A DNA stretch of 64,000 nt from Limnoperna fortunei (lineage: Eukaryota > Mollusca > Bivalvia > Mytilida > Modiolidae). How positions within the stretch are numbered: position 1 is the stretch's first letter; each line of letters opens with the position of its first letter. Below are positions 62,973 through 64,000 of this stretch, piece by piece. The stretch is from assembly GCA_944474755.1 (NCBI GenBank), contig OX104122.1, forward strand, positions 8,643,223 through 8,707,222, in the 5' to 3' direction. The position numbers were made by a program, and so were the translations under genes. The notes beneath the pieces are model-generated. The model was not told the DNA's origin. It saw only the letters and a list, made by a program, of their open reading frames with translations, and made no database searches.

Positions 62973-63809
62973 CTGTTTAATATTGTAAAAAATTCTTTAA
63001 AGTCTTAAAATTATATTCTGGTCTTCGTTGTATTGCAGTCTTCAAGGATGCCATTAGAAGGCGGCAAGCGTCAAAATCTCCGGCTATTATCTCGTTTGTC
63101 GCCGTCTACTTTCAAATAAAAAATATGTGAAATCTTCATAAATTTCCATTTGAATTACAGAGGGAACAACATGTTTTTTTATAAAAAACACTAATCCACC
63201 ATGGAAGTTATTCCTTTTCACCCACCATGGTATATCCACGCCTACTATCGTGGTTAAGAATCTTCTCAGGTAATCTTACCACGGTGGATGCATACGAGGG
63301 AGTTCAGTCTACCATGGCATGTCACCACAGGGGTCCGGCCACGATATCTCCGCGGTGGTACATGACAACATAAACGTTGTCATTTAATTGATTGCGGGTT
63401 TAAACATCGTTACCCCGAATGAAAAGAGAACGTTTTAAAACAGTGCTTAAGAATAATTTGTACATGCATTTTATTTGTTGATAATCAATAATGATTTAAT
63501 GTGCCGGTAGACTTGAAGATCGAATTTTGTTCAACCGGATGCATACATGTGTTATGCATTAAATATTACCTTGAAAAAGTTGGGTTAATTATCCGGATTT
63601 GAATTGTCACATTACGTTTTTGTGTATTACAACGTATAACGAATTGTCCTGAAGTTGTACGCGAACTCTCTTTAATCAATAATAAATCCTTTTCGACAGA
63701 AAACGGGCAGTTGAGCGGCGATCTTTTTCTTTATTTGGTATTTAAGACCAGAGTTGTTTTAACAAACGCGGACAAAAGTTTACATCAGGTATAGTTATAG
63801 TCTCGATCA
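62973..63809. other. Intergenic sequence with CCATGG-rich patch
   Basis: No gene seen. Between 63,195 and 63,360 the words CCACCATGG, ACCACGG, ACCATGG and GCGGTGG recur in both orientations, making a patchy inverted structure. The remainder is AT-rich. Confidence 0.45.
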
Positions 63810-63837
63810 CCCAGACGCATATATAATAGCGTCTGGG
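63810..63837. other. Perfect 9-bp-stem hairpin
   Basis: CCCAGACGC and GCGTCTGGG flank a 10-nt AT-only loop; GATC lies just outside both arms. It may be the end of a small fold-back repeat or a cruciform-prone site. No T-run or gene end suggests termination. Confidence 0.6.
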
Positions 63838-64000
63838 ATCACCTTGTGGTAATTTCGCTACCAATAGGTGGAGACAACACAATGATTCTATTTTTAGGTC
63901 CCTATTTTTAAACCAGGAAAACCATGCATACTTATAATATGATGTCACATTCAGATTCACTCTTGATTGTGCACAACAATAATATTTATTAATTAATTGA
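63838..64000. other. AT-rich end of window
   Basis: Nothing recognised. A minus-strand 72-codon frame (63,742-63,960) has no domain. Confidence 0.5.

Noticed and set aside
1..64000. Telomeric repeats, tRNA and rRNA genes
   Set aside because: I saw no TTAGGG-type array, no tRNA A/B-box pair with cloverleaf arms and no rRNA-like conserved stretch on either strand by eye.

Overview
This window looks like non-coding, satellite-rich DNA from an animal genome. The evidence is very low coding density, AT-rich single-copy stretches, GT-AG splice-like signals, AATAAA signals, fold-back and hAT-like DNA transposon remnants, and no operons, ribosome binding sites or bacterial genes. Several fragments resemble repeats I associate with marine molluscs, especially bivalves, but that assignment is inference and no protein in the window proves it. 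I see no complete multi-exon gene.

Layout. (1) 1-36,359: one enormous minisatellite with a 48-bp unit, about 750 units. It is a mosaic of older and newer segmental duplications up to about 4 kb long, with a distinct subfamily from about 32.5 kb. (2) 36,360-37,425: a degenerate 30-bp array. (3) 37,555-39,715: a 52-54-bp array, very homogeneous in its first half. (4) 40,056-45,045: a 39-bp array whose units carry the core GTAAGTAAG. These four unrelated arrays lie almost back to back with only 130-340 bp between them. (5) 45,167-45,772: a compact candidate intronless gene (TATA box, 123-codon ORF, AATAAA) directly at the edge of the satellite block. (6) 45.8-52.5 kb: AT-rich sequence with small inverted-repeat elements, two isolated exon-like segments on opposite strands, and a composite of related non-autonomous elements in which one insertion is proved by an empty site in a sister copy. 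(7) 52.8-57.0 kb: two further 31-bp minisatellites, the second tied to a duplicated 380-bp flank. (8) 57.2-59.1 kb: hairpins, a 579-bp fold-back element, a G-run and a purine-only 63-bp repeat. (9) 60.4-63.0 kb: a roughly 33-bp array split by a TIR element that is itself split by a second TIR element; both have target-site duplications, so the order of events can be read. (10) 63.0-64.0 kb: AT-rich sequence with one strong hairpin.

Long open frames inside the arrays (up to about 490 codons) arise because 48, 39 and 63 are multiples of three and the units lack stops in several frames. They are not treated as genes. The window is best read as a minisatellite nursery: at least eight unrelated families, repeated local amplification, and repeated invasion by short non-autonomous DNA transposons.
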